Made by a program: the position numbers and the translations under genes. Positions 63,831-64,000 of a DNA stretch of 64,000 bases are shown one piece after another. A model generated the notes under the pieces. It was not told the origin of the DNA. It searched no databases and worked only from the letters and a program-made list of their open reading frames with translations. Origin of the DNA: Microglena sp. YARC (Eukaryota; Chlorophyta; Chlorophyceae; Chlamydomonadales; Chlamydomonadaceae); assembly GCA_022414725.1 (NCBI GenBank), contig CM039462.1:122018709-122082708 (forward strand). Reading direction: 5' to 3'. Each line of letters opens with the position of its first letter. Position 1 is the stretch's first letter.

Positions 63831-64000
63831 TCGCCTGGAGTCCTTGGTTGGTTCTGCTTGCATATGTATGTGCATTGGCATTTGCATGATGCTGCAGCTT
63901 CAACCCCAAGATGTGCTGGGCACTATCTACAAGGCCTTTGCCTGCTGGTTAGCCGGTACCCTACGCCTGTAGACCACACAGCCACACTTTACTGATACGT

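Noticed and set aside
63900..63972. Third exon of the VTC2-like gene (LQPQDVLGTIYKAFACWLAGT)
   Set aside because: It has a plausible CAG acceptor but ends in a stop and does not resemble the conserved sequence that should follow the YDVTAC block.

Overview
This is nuclear DNA of a eukaryote, most likely a unicellular green alga. The genes are broken by many GT-AG introns. One encodes a plastid acyl-ACP synthetase with an R/S/A-rich transit-like peptide, and another a GDP-L-galactose phosphorylase (plant-type ascorbate synthesis). Both complete plus-strand genes have a TGTAA motif about 35-60 bases after the stop, the polyadenylation signal typical of chlorophytes. The many poly-G/poly-C tracts and the abundant short non-autonomous transposons suggest a large, repeat-rich genome. 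A prasinophyte such as Cymbomonas is a guess from memory, not something I could test.

Layout. 1-17,240 is a nest of mobile elements. It holds a tandem array of a defective Ty1/copia element (LTR-internal-LTR-internal-LTR-internal-LTR, 1,053-12,641) with a 5-bp target duplication. The array sits between the arms of a long inverted repeat, and the right arm is split by PIF/Harbinger-like insertions and a solo LTR. 17,240-22,098 has no confident gene but holds a hAT-like MITE and simple repeats. 22,099-30,327 (+) is a 12-exon AAE15/16-type long-chain acyl-ACP synthetase. 33,601-38,070 (+) is a 7-exon nucleolin-like protein with acidic repeats, two RRMs and an RGG tail. 41,307 to about 57,029 (-) is an EndoG-type DNA/RNA non-specific endonuclease. 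I assembled it from eight exons that agree in phase and are scattered over about 15.7 kb; its introns are packed with minisatellites, foldback elements, a SINE and a 5-kb block of rearranged repeats. 57,030-61,666 is mostly repeats, including three hAT-like elements. 61,667 to the right edge (+) is the 5' part of a VTC2-like GDP-L-galactose phosphorylase.

The four genes are unrelated housekeeping genes (plastid fatty-acid activation, ribosome biogenesis, an organellar-type nuclease, ascorbate synthesis), and I see no operon-like or pathway link. The most distinctive signal is in how genes and repeats interact. Short exon-edge/splice-site segments have been duplicated into neighbouring introns at several independent exons of two genes. 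Several MITE families can be defined by their target-site duplications.

Exon coordinates come from reading splice sites and phase by eye. No alignment or database search was run.
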